64,000 nucleotides of DNA from Lentilactobacillus diolivorans DSM 14421 (GCF_001434255.1 NZ_AZEY01000105.1:79289-143288), one strand, 5' to 3'; numbered from the stretch's first letter, positions 25,357 to 35,029 are shown. The notes: generated by a model not told the origin, from the sequence alone. Translations and numbers: made by a program.

Positions 25357-26570
25357 GATGGTATATTCCGTATGGAAATCCAACGTACTTCATTTGGCTC
25401 GCCGTCGCATTAATTCCATTGATGCTTGGCTTGCTATATGGGCATCGATTTCGTTGGTGCCAGACTTTAATTTCACTGTTCTTTTTGATATTAACTTTTG
25501 GTGGTCCTAATTGGCACACGGGGATCGCACTAATTTGTTACCTGGCCTATCAGATTGTGTTGGTTGGCGCTTATTCTCATTATCGGCAACGAAAATCATC
25601 AGCGAATAAGGGCTGGGTGTTTGTCTTAGCAGTTGTTTTGGCGATTGTGCCATTGATTGTTGTGAAGGTGACACCTGCAATTCAATCTGGAAAACAGTCA
25701 ATTATTGGTTTTCTTGGGATTTCTTATATTACGTTTAAAGTGGTTCAAACGATTATGGAAACCCGGGATGGGATTATCAAAGATTACCATCCGGTTGTCT
25801 TTGCCCAGTTCTTGCTTTTCTTTCCGACAATTTCCTCTGGACCGATTGACCGATATCGCCGATTTGTAAGTGATTATCAGAATGTCCCCGCTCAAAAGGA
25901 TTATCTTGATTTGGTTCAAACGGGGGTTCACTATGTTTTTCTAGGGTTTCTTTACAAATTTGTTTTGGCATATTTTTTCGGAACGGTATTGATGCCCCAA
26001 ATTCAGTTTGCCGCGTTGATGGCCCACGGATTTTCTTGGTACATTGTCGGTTATATGTATGTTTACAGTATGGATCTGTTTTTTGACTTTGCCGGATATA
26101 GCTTGTTTGCGGTTGGAATTAGTTATTTAATGGGCATTAAAACGCCGATGAACTTCAATCAACCATTCAAGTCGAAGAACATTAAGGACTTTTGGAATCG
26201 TTGGCATATGACATTGTCATTTTGGTTCCGTGATTACATTTTTATGCGGCTGGTCTTCTTTATGATGAAGCATAAGACATTTAAGAGCCGCATCACAACG
26301 GCCAACGTCTGCTACATCATTAATATGTTAATTATGGGATTCTGGCATGGTGAAACGTGGTTCTACATTCTCTATGGCTTACTTCATGGATGCGCGTTAG
26401 TCGTTAATGACACTTGGCTGCGCTACAAGAAGAAACATCGTGACAAGATTCCACATAATAAATTGACGGAGTTATTTGCAACGTTTATCACATTTAACTT
26501 TGTTTGTTTCACTTTCCTGATATTCTCAGGATTTCTCAATACGCTATTTTTTGGACCAAGTAAATTTTGA
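25353..26570 (+). CDS. dltB: MBOAT-family D-alanyl transfer membrane protein DltB
   Basis: The 405-residue polytopic protein has the MBOAT fold, with the family's catalytic His in MGFWHGETWFY and the PTISSGPIDRYRRF and FWNRWHMTLSFWFRDYIF motifs. DltB moves D-alanine from DltC across the membrane with DltX and DltD. It overlaps dltA by 4 nt. Confidence 0.95.
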   Translation: MRWYIPYGNPTYFIWLAVALIPLMLGLLYGHRFRWCQTLISLFFLILTFGGPNWHTGIALICYLAYQIVLVGAYSHYRQRKSSANKGWVFVLAVVLAIVPLIVVKVTPAIQSGKQSIIGFLGISYITFKVVQTIMETRDGIIKDYHPVVFAQFLLFFPTISSGPIDRYRRFVSDYQNVPAQKDYLDLVQTGVHYVFLGFLYKFVLAYFFGTVLMPQIQFAALMAHGFSWYIVGYMYVYSMDLFFDFAGYSLFAVGISYLMGIKTPMNFNQPFKSKNIKDFWNRWHMTLSFWFRDYIFMRLVFFMMKHKTFKSRITTANVCYIINMLIMGFWHGETWFYILYGLLHGCALVVNDTWLRYKKKHRDKIPHNKLTELFATFITFNFVCFTFLIFSGFLNTLFFGPSKF

Positions 26571-26604
26571 TTTGGATACTAAATTAAGTTAGGGGCTGGA
26601 ATTT

Positions 26605-26841
26605 ATGGATGATGTAAAAGAAACGGTACTTTCAATTTTAAAGGATTTAACAGGTGAAGATTTTTCAACTAAACTAGATGAAAATTTGTATGACAGCGCG
26701 CTTTTGGACTCAATGGGGACCGTTCAGCTTCTATTGGATTTACAGGATAAGTTAGGGGTTGAGGCACCAATTTCAGAGTTCAACCGATCTGAATGGGACA
26801 CACCAGCAAAAATTATTGCGAAAGTTGAAGCGACAAAATGA
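26605..26841 (+). CDS. dltC: D-alanyl carrier protein DltC
   Basis: This 78-residue acidic acyl-carrier-type protein has the phosphopantetheine attachment Ser36 in [15 protein letters not shown]. It is loaded by DltA and donates D-alanine to DltB. It overlaps dltD by 4 nt (ATGA). Confidence 0.95.
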   Translation: MDDVKETVLSILKDLTGEDFSTKLDENLYDSALLDSMGTVQLLLDLQDKLGVEAPISEFNRSEWDTPAKIIAKVEATK

Positions 26842-28103
26842 CAATAAAAAAGCGTTTATTTGAAATTTTTGGGCCAATTTTATTTGCAGCAGTGTTAATG
26901 TTTGCCGTGTTTTTGTCACCGTTTTGGATAAAATTCAATTATGTTAACCCCAGAGTTCAGAGGAATGCCGCTGCTTCATTATCACCATTGGTCTTAAAAG
27001 GACAACTTATCAAACGAAGTGCATTAGAAAATCACTATGTGCCATTTTTCGGTTCTTCAGAATGGTCGCGGTTTGACCCATTTCATCCGTCTGTGCTTGC
27101 TGCCAAGTATCATCGATCATATCGACCGTTTTTACTCGGTGCTCGGGGAAGCCAGTCACTCACACAATTCTTTGTCATGCAGTCAATTAACCATCAAATG
27201 CGGAACAAAAAGGCGATCTTTTTCATTTCGCCACAGTGGTTTGTTCCGATGGGTGAGGACCCTAATGCATTTGCCTATTATTACTCCCCATTACAAGCAA
27301 CGAGTTGGATCCAATCAGAAACCGGATCGAAAATGGATCGTTACGCCGCTTATCGTCTATTGCAAATGCCTTCGGGGAATTCTGATAACATCATTTCTTC
27401 AGCTTTGGCAAGGATTGCGGCAGGGCTTAAACCAACGTCATCACAGATGTTTTACATTAACTATCGTCACCAGGTGCTGCTAAATGAGGATCAAATCTAT
27501 TCTCGTTTTAGAATTCCCGCTAACAATGCCGTGACGATTTCTAAGGATGCCAAGCAACTCCCACGGACGGATAATAATCAGCGGCTGGATCGGTTAGCTG
27601 GTCAGATTGGTAAACGTCAAACCAATTCAAACCGCTTTCTGATTAACAATCAATTTTGGAATCGACGGCTCAAACATCATGTTAAAAAGTTAAAGGGATT
27701 TCAGTCGCAAATGAGCTTCCTTAAATCACCCGAGTATGGTGACTTTCAACTGGTTTTAAATCAATTTGCTAAAGACCACACCAATGTTTTGTTTGTGATT
27801 CCACCGGTTAATCGACGGTGGCAAGCATACACCGGATTATCAGCAAAGATGTTGGCGCAGTTCGATAAAAAAATTACGTATCAATTGCGTTCTCAAGGAT
27901 TTAACCACATTGATGATTTAAGTCGAGATGGCAACATTGACTATTTCATGAGCGATACCATTCATCCGGGTTGGCGAGGATGGTTGAAAATGGATCAAGC
28001 CATTGACCCGTTTTTAACGAAAAAGATTAAGACGCCACATTATGTCATTAATAAGAATTTTTATTCAAAAAAATGGCAGCAGACAGATACGAATTTTGAT
28101 TAA
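26838..28103 (+). CDS. dltD: D-alanyl transferase DltD
   Basis: The 421-residue protein has an N-terminal membrane helix (about 11-31) and an extracellular SGNH-like domain: the nucleophile Ser lies in [15 protein letters not shown] and the catalytic Asp/His in [11 protein letters not shown]. It accepts D-alanine from DltX/DltB and transfers it to teichoic acid. Confidence 0.95.
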   Translation: MTIKKRLFEIFGPILFAAVLMFAVFLSPFWIKFNYVNPRVQRNAAASLSPLVLKGQLIKRSALENHYVPFFGSSEWSRFDPFHPSVLAAKYHRSYRPFLLGARGSQSLTQFFVMQSINHQMRNKKAIFFISPQWFVPMGEDPNAFAYYYSPLQATSWIQSETGSKMDRYAAYRLLQMPSGNSDNIISSALARIAAGLKPTSSQMFYINYRHQVLLNEDQIYSRFRIPANNAVTISKDAKQLPRTDNNQRLDRLAGQIGKRQTNSNRFLINNQFWNRRLKHHVKKLKGFQSQMSFLKSPEYGDFQLVLNQFAKDHTNVLFVIPPVNRRWQAYTGLSAKMLAQFDKKITYQLRSQGFNHIDDLSRDGNIDYFMSDTIHPGWRGWLKMDQAIDPFLTKKIKTPHYVINKNFYSKKWQQTDTNFD

Positions 28104-28124
28104 AACGATAGCTGGTGGATTATC

Positions 28125-29453
28125 ATGATAAAAAGAGCCAAGATTGAAAGAACGTTACTGCTTTTTTTATGTGGACTGCTATCGGCCGGATCATTTGCAA
28201 TTCATGGATTAATGGCGGGGTACAATCCCGTTTTGAAGATCAGTAACCAGCGTTATGACGCCCAGATTGTTAAACCGTCTAAAACGAGTGGTTATCCGAT
28301 TTATTATTCGGGACCTTATTTCACCAGTTCTAGTTCACGAACAGCTGATAGCAATAGCAGTAACTATTCAAATGATTATGTCAGAGTGATGCAGACAAAG
28401 ACAACCAAGACGGGAACTTATGCGAAGTTAAGATTGTTCAATCAAACGATTGGTTGGATGAACATTAAAGGACTCAAAAAAGCAACTTTGACACAGGTGG
28501 CTAATGCAACGATGAAGCAGAATGATGTCAGTGGAAGTGCATTGTTGGCTTCTGCGGGCAGTAAACACACCGTTATCGTGAACAATGGTTTTGCTAATCG
28601 TACCAAAAAGTTGGCCAATACCAGCAATGGCTCGGTCGTTTATCCTTTAGCATCGCTGCAAAAGTCCATGACGGCTGCAATGATTCAACAGTTAATCAGT
28701 CGTGGCCAACTAACACCGACGACCAAGTTAAGCAATTTTTATCCTCAAATTAAGGGTAGCGGCAATATTACCATCAAACAAATGCTGTCAATGACTTCGG
28801 GGTTAGACAATGTGGATATTGATCCTAGCAAGGCAATGACTGAAAGCCAAGCCTATGCCAGTATGGTTAAGCGGGCCAATGCAACCGGGAAGACGACGTT
28901 TGATTACAGCGACGCAAATTATGTCTTGTTAGCAGGCATTATTGCCAAAATAACCAAGCAATCTTATGCCCAGAACCTGCAGACCCGAATTTTGAATAAG
29001 GTGAAGATGACGCATACGTTCATTGTTGATAATGGCAAAGCACCTTCAACCCCAATTGCACTCAGCTATACAAGGAATGGTCAAACAGACTATTCAAGTT
29101 ATCAGACGGCTTCATTGCCAAGACTGTCGGCAATTCCGGGAGCAGGTAATTTATTAACAACTCCCAGCGACTATTATCAATTTATTTTGGGCCTCCAAAA
29201 CGGGGCGATTCTGACAGCTCAGCAATACCAACAATTGTTAAGCTATGGGTCGGTCTATTCCGGTGGGCTGTACGTGACGCAAAAGGGCGTAAAATACAAT
29301 AATGGTTCTTTTGGCGGGCAGAATTACCACTCGGGTTATTTTGCAACGACTGGTAATTATCATTTAGCGATTGTCTTTGAGAATCAAGATCCAAGCAACA
29401 TGACGCCAAAAGCATTTGTTAAAAAGATGTATCAGGTGGCAACGTATTATTGA
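28125..29453 (+). CDS. Membrane-anchored beta-lactamase-family serine hydrolase with SH3-like domain
   Basis: The 442-residue protein has an N-terminal helix (about 11-30), an SH3_8/GW-like cell-wall module (about 85-120, GTYAKLRLFNQTIGWMNIKGL) and a beta-lactamase-related domain: SLQK motif in ASLQKSMTAA and a YSDANYVLLAG motif. It starts 21 nt after dltD and so belongs to the operon. L. plantarum carries a PbpX1-like hydrolase in a similar context. Its target (D-Ala on teichoic acid or peptidoglycan) is uncertain. It is paralogous to the first gene of the operon in the catalytic domain. Confidence 0.8.
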   Translation: MIKRAKIERTLLLFLCGLLSAGSFAIHGLMAGYNPVLKISNQRYDAQIVKPSKTSGYPIYYSGPYFTSSSSRTADSNSSNYSNDYVRVMQTKTTKTGTYAKLRLFNQTIGWMNIKGLKKATLTQVANATMKQNDVSGSALLASAGSKHTVIVNNGFANRTKKLANTSNGSVVYPLASLQKSMTAAMIQQLISRGQLTPTTKLSNFYPQIKGSGNITIKQMLSMTSGLDNVDIDPSKAMTESQAYASMVKRANATGKTTFDYSDANYVLLAGIIAKITKQSYAQNLQTRILNKVKMTHTFIVDNGKAPSTPIALSYTRNGQTDYSSYQTASLPRLSAIPGAGNLLTTPSDYYQFILGLQNGAILTAQQYQQLLSYGSVYSGGLYVTQKGVKYNNGSFGGQNYHSGYFATTGNYHLAIVFENQDPSNMTPKAFVKKMYQVATYY

Positions 29454-29461
29454 GCAATTAA

Positions 29462-29513
29462 AAAAGATGGCAGTCCAGACAAATTTCAGTTTGCCTAGGC
29501 TGCCATCTTTTTA
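29462..29513 (+). terminator. Terminator of the dlt operon
   Basis: AAAAAGATGGCAG (29462-29474) pairs with CTGCCATCTTTTT (29501-29513), a strong stem ending in a T-run. The A-rich left arm could also act on the other strand. Confidence 0.9.
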
Positions 29514-29778
29514 TGCCCTTAAATAGTTGCTGGAGAACACAAACCGAAAACTAATGACAGGTTGACCGCGGATAATTGCCTCAAATTACATGATGTAACC
29601 TGACGTAAAACAGACATTGCTTGTTTTTGTGATCTATTTATTACTATCGTAAAAGTAAATCTTGCAAGATAATTTCAATCACATCACTGAATTTGTATTA
29701 AGAATATTTTTTAGTACAACGACCAGTTTCTTCCTTCTATCAGGACTATTTTGATCTATCTCAAAAGGAGGTGACAAA
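29514..29778. other. Intergenic region, two small palindromes
   Basis: No gene is seen. TTACATGATGTAA (about 29586) and ATCTTGCAAGAT (about 29661) are small perfect palindromes that could be operators. TTGTAT...TACAAC (about 29692-29720) is a possible weak promoter for the next gene. Confidence 0.3.
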
Positions 29779-29994
29779 ATGTTTAATCAGAAGAGGCTTG
29801 ATATGGAATGGGAAAAGATGAAAGAAAATCGCAATTTTTGGATATATGAGTTGACTTTCTGGATTGCATTAGATTCTAATGGGCTGCTTTCACCATCAAC
29901 GTACGATGATGAAAATTGTGCTTTTGTGGCGCTGTTCATAATCGGAATGCTCTTCATCAATTTTTACGTTGCCATTAAACTGTATGGAAAATAG
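29779..29994 (+). CDS. Small hypothetical protein with one C-terminal membrane helix
   Basis: The 71-residue protein has a charged N-terminus (EWEKMKENRN) and hydrophobic segments at about 24-33 and 48-68. It has an excellent Shine-Dalgarno, AAAGGAGGTGA, and is followed by its own terminator, which supports it as a real gene. I recognise no family. A small membrane peptide regulator or toxin-like peptide are possibilities, with no direct evidence. Confidence 0.6.
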   Translation: MFNQKRLDMEWEKMKENRNFWIYELTFWIALDSNGLLSPSTYDDENCAFVALFIIGMLFINFYVAIKLYGK

Positions 29995-30013
29995 CGAGCT
30001 GAGCGAAGAGACA

Positions 30014-30052
30014 AAAAGGATCACGACAAAATTTAATTGTCCTGATCCTTTT
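30014..30052. terminator. Bidirectional terminator
   Basis: AAAAGGATCACGACAA (30014-30029) pairs with TTGTCCTGATCCTTTT (30037-30052), with A- and T-runs on opposite sides. It lies between convergent genes. Confidence 0.8.
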
Positions 30053-30069
30053 GTTCTTTGAAATTTCAT

Positions 30070-30555
30070 TTATTTCTTTGGAAATGGTGCGTATGGTTTC
30101 ATATTGGTATCGGTTCGAATGACCATAACATCACAGTGGGCATTACGGTTAACGAATGATGAAACTGAACCCTCAAGCACCCGTTGCAGGCGACTCATGC
30201 CAGTTGCTCCCATGACAATCAAATTTGATTTGTGATCGCGTGGAAATTCGAAAGCAATGACGGTCTTGGGATTGCCGAATCGGATATGGATGCTGATGTC
30301 ATCAACACCAGATTCTTTCTTAATTCGATCGGTTAGTTTATTCAAATAGTCAGTGGTGTCTTCAACTAAATTGTTGATGACGTCACCATCCACCATGCCA
30401 CCGTAATTGTAACCATATTGAGTTGTGCTGAGTACGTGAAGAACATCTAGGTGGGCGTTGTTGTTGTGAGCAATCAGGGCACCCTTTGCTAGTGCGTCTT
30501 CTGATTGACTGGATCCATCAACTGGTACCAGGATGGTTTTGTAATTGGCTTCCAT
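30070..30555 (-). CDS. Universal stress protein, UspA family
   Basis: The 161-residue protein begins YKTILVPVDGSSQSEDALAKG and has the ATP-binding motif GATGMSRLQRVLEGSVSSF (the G2xG9GS pattern), typical of ATP-binding Usp proteins. Such proteins are induced in stress and acid adaptation; no regulatory site is visible. It follows the PEBP-family gene by 45 nt. Confidence 0.9.
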   Translation of the reverse strand: MEANYKTILVPVDGSSQSEDALAKGALIAHNNNAHLDVLHVLSTTQYGYNYGGMVDGDVINNLVEDTTDYLNKLTDRIKKESGVDDISIHIRFGNPKTVIAFEFPRDHKSNLIVMGATGMSRLQRVLEGSVSSFVNRNAHCDVMVIRTDTNMKPYAPFPKK

Positions 30556-30600
30556 AATGAAGCGGCCTCCCTTTGCGGTAATTTTATGTTAATTATATCA

Positions 30601-31110
30601 CTAATTTCGAGATGGGATAATAAACTCCGCAGTCGCCAAGATATGGCTACGCATGACATCCTGTAATTCGTTTAACCAAAAACCATTTTCCAATGGTAAC
30701 TTTGAATCCAACGCAAAAACTGATAGGTGGTAATTATGAACTTTATCAGGAGGATTTGGGCCATTATAATGCCAAGCCGTTTTTGGATCCTGATTGCCGA
30801 TTAAACCACCAGCAGTACTATTGCGACCTTGAACCATTGGGACTTTTAACGTTTGACTATTATTGGCCGGAATTTCGGTAACGTCCGGTGAAATATTGGC
30901 TGCTGTCCAATGGATCCAGGCAAAGCCGCCAACCGGCATGGCATCCCAGTCAATCAAAGTTAATGCTAAAGATTTTGCTTCTTTTGGCACATCAGTAATT
31001 TGAATTGGAAATGAAACGATTGGCTTATCATCGATAATATTGTCAGGTGAAGCGTATTGATTGTATTTGTCTGCTAAGAGACCCTTTGTTAACGGTACTT
31101 GAACTTTCAT
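30601..31110 (-). CDS. YbhB/YbcL-type phosphatidylethanolamine-binding (PEBP) family protein
   Basis: The protein of about 169 residues has the PEBP motifs: DWDAMPVGGFAWIHW (DPDAP-like) and HYNGPNPPDKVHNYHLSVFALD (GPxPPxxxHRY-like). Bacterial members bind small anionic ligands; physiological roles are unclear. The start at 31110 follows GGGAGGG; an upstream in-frame ATG at 31134 lacks an RBS. Confidence 0.88.
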   Translation of the reverse strand: MKVQVPLTKGLLADKYNQYASPDNIIDDKPIVSFPIQITDVPKEAKSLALTLIDWDAMPVGGFAWIHWTAANISPDVTEIPANNSQTLKVPMVQGRNSTAGGLIGNQDPKTAWHYNGPNPPDKVHNYHLSVFALDSKLPLENGFWLNELQDVMRSHILATAEFIIPSRN

Positions 31111-31174
31111 GTGTTGATCCCTCCCCACTTCCATATTATGCCACTTTGCCGTTAAATGTAATTAATTGTTTTTG

Positions 31175-31819
31175 TCATTTTACAAATTGAAGAATATAGT
31201 AACCTTGGCTGTTAGAAGTAATGGTGTAATTCACGTAACCTGCTTTCAGCCACTGCTGCTTGGTGGCGTTTGCCCAGTTTTTGGCGTCCTGAACCGAAGC
31301 AAATGTATGGTTTGCTGAAAATTGATCTGCAGTCTTGTTCTTTTTAGCTTTGGGGCCGCTCGGCTTAGCTGGCTGCCTTGTCCCCACGTTGTTGAGTAAA
31401 GTTTGTTCTCGGGATTTGACAGTTTTGTTGACCTCTTGGTTGATTGACTGCTGGAATTGTTGGCGTTGCTGGGATGTAATCCCATTATTGTCCGCCTGCT
31501 TCAATTTAGAATTAAAGGCGGCAATTCGATTTTTCTCCACATCATTGGTCAAAGCACCCTTGGATTTTTTGTTTTCGATTGTCTGCTCTGATTTTTTGAT
31601 GGTTTTGGAAATGGTAGATGACGCGTTGTTGGAACTGGACGATTTTTGATCGCCCCGAGTTAGAAACCAGTTAACAGAAAACGCGATTGCCAAGGCAATT
31701 AGCAGAATCAAAAGGGCAAACCACCAGCCACTGTATTGCTTCTTACGTCGTCGGCGCCTCGTTTGCTCAGAGTTGAAATCATACTTCTTATATTGTGGTT
31801 CATTGTCATGCCTATTCAC
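31175..31819 (-). CDS. Membrane-anchored hypothetical protein with C-terminal SPOR-like fold
   Basis: The 214-residue protein has an arginine/lysine-rich N-terminus (residues 21-27), a single membrane helix (about 32-53), a polar coiled-coil-prone linker and a C-terminal segment, FASVQDAKNWANATKQQWLKAGYVNYTITSNSQGYYILQF. The last part looks like a short SPOR/peptidoglycan-binding-type strand-helix unit. Lactobacilli carry similar envelope proteins of unknown function. It is divergent from a GNAT gene. Confidence 0.65.
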   Translation of the reverse strand: MNRHDNEPQYKKYDFNSEQTRRRRRKKQYSGWWFALLILLIALAIAFSVNWFLTRGDQKSSSSNNASSTISKTIKKSEQTIENKKSKGALTNDVEKNRIAAFNSKLKQADNNGITSQQRQQFQQSINQEVNKTVKSREQTLLNNVGTRQPAKPSGPKAKKNKTADQFSANHTFASVQDAKNWANATKQQWLKAGYVNYTITSNSQGYYILQFVK

Positions 31820-31843
31820 ATTAATACCTCATTTGTATTCTTG

Positions 31844-31872
31844 TTGCACGTTAATCCTATTGCATATATTAT
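31844..31872 (+). promoter_or_regulatory. Promoter of the ElaA-type GNAT gene
   Basis: TTGCAC (31844-31849) and TATTAT (31867-31872) are 17 bp apart, and the start codon lies 46 nt downstream. Confidence 0.65.
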
Positions 31873-31918
31873 AACAGAAAGCCAAATGCTTGTATTTTTG
31901 GATGGAGGAAAGAAAAGA

Positions 31919-32389
31919 ATGATTAAACCTAAAATGACTGTTAAACCCTTTTCAAGCCTGACAACGCAGGAGTTATTTAAAATCTATCAGTTGCGGGTGG
32001 CGGTCTTTGTTGTCGAACAGCAGTGTCCATATCAAGAAGTTGATGATGACGATTTAAGATCGTTTCACTTAATGCTGCAGGATGACGACAGATCCTTAAT
32101 GGCATATGCCAGGATAATTCCTGAAAAAAATCAAACCGTTGCTCGGATTGGCCGGGTGATTGTGGCGCCTGATTTTCGGAAAGCGGGGTTAGGCCGGTAT
32201 TTGATTCAAGCGGCAATTAATCAAGCAATTAAATTAATACCCTACACTAACAAGATCGTGTTGGCGGGTCAAGCTTATTTGAAAGATTTCTATCATTCAT
32301 TTGGCTTTCATGACGTAAGCGACGTGTATTTGGAAGATGACATTCCTCATATCGACATGGAAATGGTCATTTCGAATCGACATGGTTAG
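31919..32389 (+). CDS. GNAT-family N-acetyltransferase (ElaA type)
   Basis: The protein of about 156 residues has the ElaA layout: LFKIYQLRVAVFVVEQQCPYQEVDDDD near the N-terminus and acetyl-CoA loop RVIVAPDFRKAGLGRYLIQAAI (about 80-100), then FYHSFGFHDVSDVYLEDDIPHIDM. The ATG at 31919 fits GGAGG 10 nt upstream and the promoter at 31844-31872; the open frame upstream of it lies before that promoter's start site. Substrate unknown. Confidence 0.88.
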   Translation: MIKPKMTVKPFSSLTTQELFKIYQLRVAVFVVEQQCPYQEVDDDDLRSFHLMLQDDDRSLMAYARIIPEKNQTVARIGRVIVAPDFRKAGLGRYLIQAAINQAIKLIPYTNKIVLAGQAYLKDFYHSFGFHDVSDVYLEDDIPHIDMEMVISNRHG

Positions 32390-32453
32390 TTCAGAACGAT
32401 TTCGATAGACAAAAACAATGCTTAACTGCATGGACTTCTTATTCGGGCTAGAC

Positions 32454-32589
32454 TATAATAATGAGTAACTATTAATGAATCTTTAACTCTGGTCCCGTGA
32501 GGCCAGTAAGAGTCCGAAATTAACCCGGGCAATTTTTGGGTTGAAATCCATCATCTTACTGGCTGTACAGACAGGGATGGTGGATTTTT
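32454..32589 (+). promoter_or_regulatory. PyrR-dependent transcription attenuator of the uracil permease
   Basis: TGGACT (32431-32436) and TATAAT (32454-32459) give the promoter. The leader holds a PyrR-binding anti-antiterminator (32483-32513: TTTAACTCTGGTCCCGTGAGG then CCAGTAAGAG). The antiterminator pairs GCCAGTAAGA (32502-32511) with TCTTACTGGC (32554-32563) perfectly. The terminator pairs AAATCCATCATC (32544-32555) with GATGGTGGATTT (32576-32587), then a T-run. The mutually exclusive folds match the known Bacillus/lactobacillus pyr mechanism: uridine nucleotides stabilise PyrR binding and favour termination. From 32590 to the start codon no other gene is seen. Confidence 0.9.
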
Positions 32590-32731
32590 ATTTGCCGTCA
32601 CCGTGGTTCGGTTTAAAGATTCATTAGCAAAATTAAACTTATCCCAAGAATTCTGGTTCAAATGATGAGTCATTGTTTGAGCGGGTTATTGAGATCGAAG
32701 CTTAAAAATATAATAGGGGTGGCAAAATTTA

Positions 32732-34090
32732 ATGGCAGATAAAAATGAGTTTCATGACGACCGCGCAATTTTGGACATTCACGATATGCCGCCGTTTTGG
32801 CCGTGGGTCGGCTTATCGTTGCAGCATATGTTTTCAATGTTTGGATCAACCGTTATTGTGCCATTGATTGTTGGCTTAAGTCCAAGCATTGCGTTATTTG
32901 CTTCAGGTGTGGGAACATTATTACATATCATGATTACACAACGCAAAATCCCAGCTTACATGGGATCCAGTTTTGCGTTCATCATTCCGATGGCCTCACT
33001 AATGAAAACAACTGGATATTCAGCTGTCGGTCAAGGAATTGTTGGTGTCGGGATTGTTTATATGATTGTCGCAACAATTATCTGGGCAATTGGATCGGAT
33101 TGGGTGGATAAGATTTTACCACCGATTGTTGTTGGCCCAATTGTCATGGTCATTGGCTTATCCTTGGCTGGTAGCGCCGCTAATGATGCCATGATGGGAA
33201 ATACAAAGCAGTATCATTTACTGTACTTTGGCGTCGCCTTGGCAACTTTATTTTTAGCTATTTTATTTAATATGATGTTTAAAGGTTTTATTGGATTGAT
33301 TCCGGTACTGTTGGCGATTGTCTGTGGGTATATCATCTCTGTCTTTTGTGGCCTGGTTGATCTTCATGCCATTGCGGTGGCCCCGTGGTTTAAACTGCCA
33401 GCCTTTGAGATTCCCGGATTATCCTATCATTTCAAAATTGATTGGGCGGCGATCCTATCAATTACTCCGATTGCCTTTGTGACCATGACTGAACACATGG
33501 GGCATATTATGGTATTGGATGAATTAACCGGTCGCGACTTCTTTAAAGATCCTGGCTTGAACCGAACCTTGGCTGGTGATGGTGCGGCCTCATTATTTGC
33601 CGGACTTGTTGGGGCACCTGCCATGACCAGTTATGGTGAGAATATTGGCGTTATGGCCATCACCAAGATTCACAGTGTCTACGTTTTAATGGGGGCGGCC
33701 GGGTTTGCCATTCTGTTTGCCTTTGTTAATAAATTGAATGTGTTGATTATGCAGATGCCGATGCCAGTCATTGGTGGGATTAGCTTCCTACTATTTGGAA
33801 CCATTGCGACCGCCGGGATTCAAATTATGGTGGAAAATAAAATTGACATGGGTGTGAAGCGAAATTTGATGATCGCGTCGACGGTCATGGTGATTGGTGT
33901 TGGGAATGCTTATCTGCAAATTAAGAGTTTCCAATTTACCGGTTTGGCCTTCGCAACTATTATTGGAATTGTTTTGAATCTGATTTTGCCGCAGAAGGCG
34001 GCCAGTGAAAAAGAACATGAAGCTAAATTGGCGTTGGATAAGAAGCTTCATGAGGCCTCGCAAAAAGCTTCAAAGGCTAACAAGGACTAA
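32732..34090 (+). CDS. pyrP: Uracil permease (nucleobase:cation symporter-2 family)
   Basis: The 452-residue membrane protein has 12-14 helices, an N-terminal WPWVGLSLQHMFSMFGSTVIVPLIVGL and the NCS2 signature region AMTSYGENIGVMAITKIHSVYV (about 310-325). The PyrR attenuator in its leader ties it to pyrimidine uptake, so uracil is the likely substrate. It stands alone without pyr biosynthetic genes nearby. A charged C-terminal tail (EKEHEAKLALDKKLHEASQKA) follows the last helix. Confidence 0.92.
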   Translation: MADKNEFHDDRAILDIHDMPPFWPWVGLSLQHMFSMFGSTVIVPLIVGLSPSIALFASGVGTLLHIMITQRKIPAYMGSSFAFIIPMASLMKTTGYSAVGQGIVGVGIVYMIVATIIWAIGSDWVDKILPPIVVGPIVMVIGLSLAGSAANDAMMGNTKQYHLLYFGVALATLFLAILFNMMFKGFIGLIPVLLAIVCGYIISVFCGLVDLHAIAVAPWFKLPAFEIPGLSYHFKIDWAAILSITPIAFVTMTEHMGHIMVLDELTGRDFFKDPGLNRTLAGDGAASLFAGLVGAPAMTSYGENIGVMAITKIHSVYVLMGAAGFAILFAFVNKLNVLIMQMPMPVIGGISFLLFGTIATAGIQIMVENKIDMGVKRNLMIASTVMVIGVGNAYLQIKSFQFTGLAFATIIGIVLNLILPQKAASEKEHEAKLALDKKLHEASQKASKANKD

Positions 34091-34171
34091 CTGAATTTAG
34101 GTCATTTATCAACTTTTGCAACGAGAATTAAATTGCGGTAAAATATGCGCTAAATGTCAGGAGGTTTTTGT

Positions 34172-34660
34172 ATGCAGGAACAATCAAATCAACCACAAGT
34201 GATGTATCACCATGCTAGTCATTCACTAGATTTTCAGGCAGCTAAGGAATTGTTTGTTGAATATTCAAAAGTGATGCATCTTGACCTTGGGTTTCAAGAC
34301 TTTGCCGATGAATTAAAGGCTTTACCCGATCGGTACAGTGGACCAAAGGGTGACTTGATTTTGGCGACGGTGGGTGACCAGCTGGCCGGTTCGGTTGCCG
34401 TTCATGAATTTAAGCCCGGCATTGCAGAAATGAAACGATTGTACGTTCGGGATGCTTTCCGGCATTTAGGGATCGGCCAGGAACTGGTAGCTCGCATCTT
34501 AGCCAGCGCAAAAAGTTTGGGCTATCAGTCGATTCGCTTGGATACGCTGGATAAAATGCAATCAGCCATCAAACTTTATGAAGCCGCCGGGTTTAAAAAT
34601 ATTCAACCATATCGGTTTAATCCCTTAGCCGGCGCAGAATATATGGAATACCAATTTTAA
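34172..34660 (+). CDS. GNAT-family N-acetyltransferase
   Basis: The protein of about 162 residues has the acetyl-CoA loop VRDAFRHLGIGQELVARILASAKSLGYQSIRLDTL and the AIKLYEAAGF ending typical of GNATs. The start at 34172 has AGGAGG upstream; a more 5' ATG (34154) precedes that Shine-Dalgarno. Substrate unknown. Confidence 0.85.
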   Translation: MQEQSNQPQVMYHHASHSLDFQAAKELFVEYSKVMHLDLGFQDFADELKALPDRYSGPKGDLILATVGDQLAGSVAVHEFKPGIAEMKRLYVRDAFRHLGIGQELVARILASAKSLGYQSIRLDTLDKMQSAIKLYEAAGFKNIQPYRFNPLAGAEYMEYQF

Positions 34661-34676
34661 AATTAGGGGAGTTATC

Positions 34677-34979
34677 ATGCCATTTTTAGCCATATTGCTT
34701 GACTGCTTAACGTTAGGCGCCTATTTCTTTCAGCTGCATTTTGGATCACCATTTATTTACGTTTTGGGGATTGGGTTACAAATTATCGTGACGTTGATTC
34801 AGCTGGGATTTTGTTTCTCATACAAGGGTAAACGTTACCGGAATCCTTGGATATTCGGTATTTTCAAGGCAACCATTCCTTACTCAATTATCATAGTGTC
34901 AACCGCCGTGAACGGGATTATGGTGATAATGTATGGGTTTAACTTATTTGGAATTAATAGTGTGATTTTTACCGGATAG
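34677..34979 (+). CDS. Small membrane protein of unknown function
   Basis: The 100-residue protein has about three hydrophobic segments (about 2-20, 25-48 and 66-96) and no recognised motif. RBS AGGGGAG; it lies 16 nt after the GNAT gene and is probably cotranscribed. Confidence 0.65.
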   Translation: MPFLAILLDCLTLGAYFFQLHFGSPFIYVLGIGLQIIVTLIQLGFCFSYKGKRYRNPWIFGIFKATIPYSIIIVSTAVNGIMVIMYGFNLFGINSVIFTG

Positions 34980-35029
34980 TGACCAGATTCAGTTCTTTGA
35001 CCATTGCTTTCTTAAAGGTGAGTGAATAA

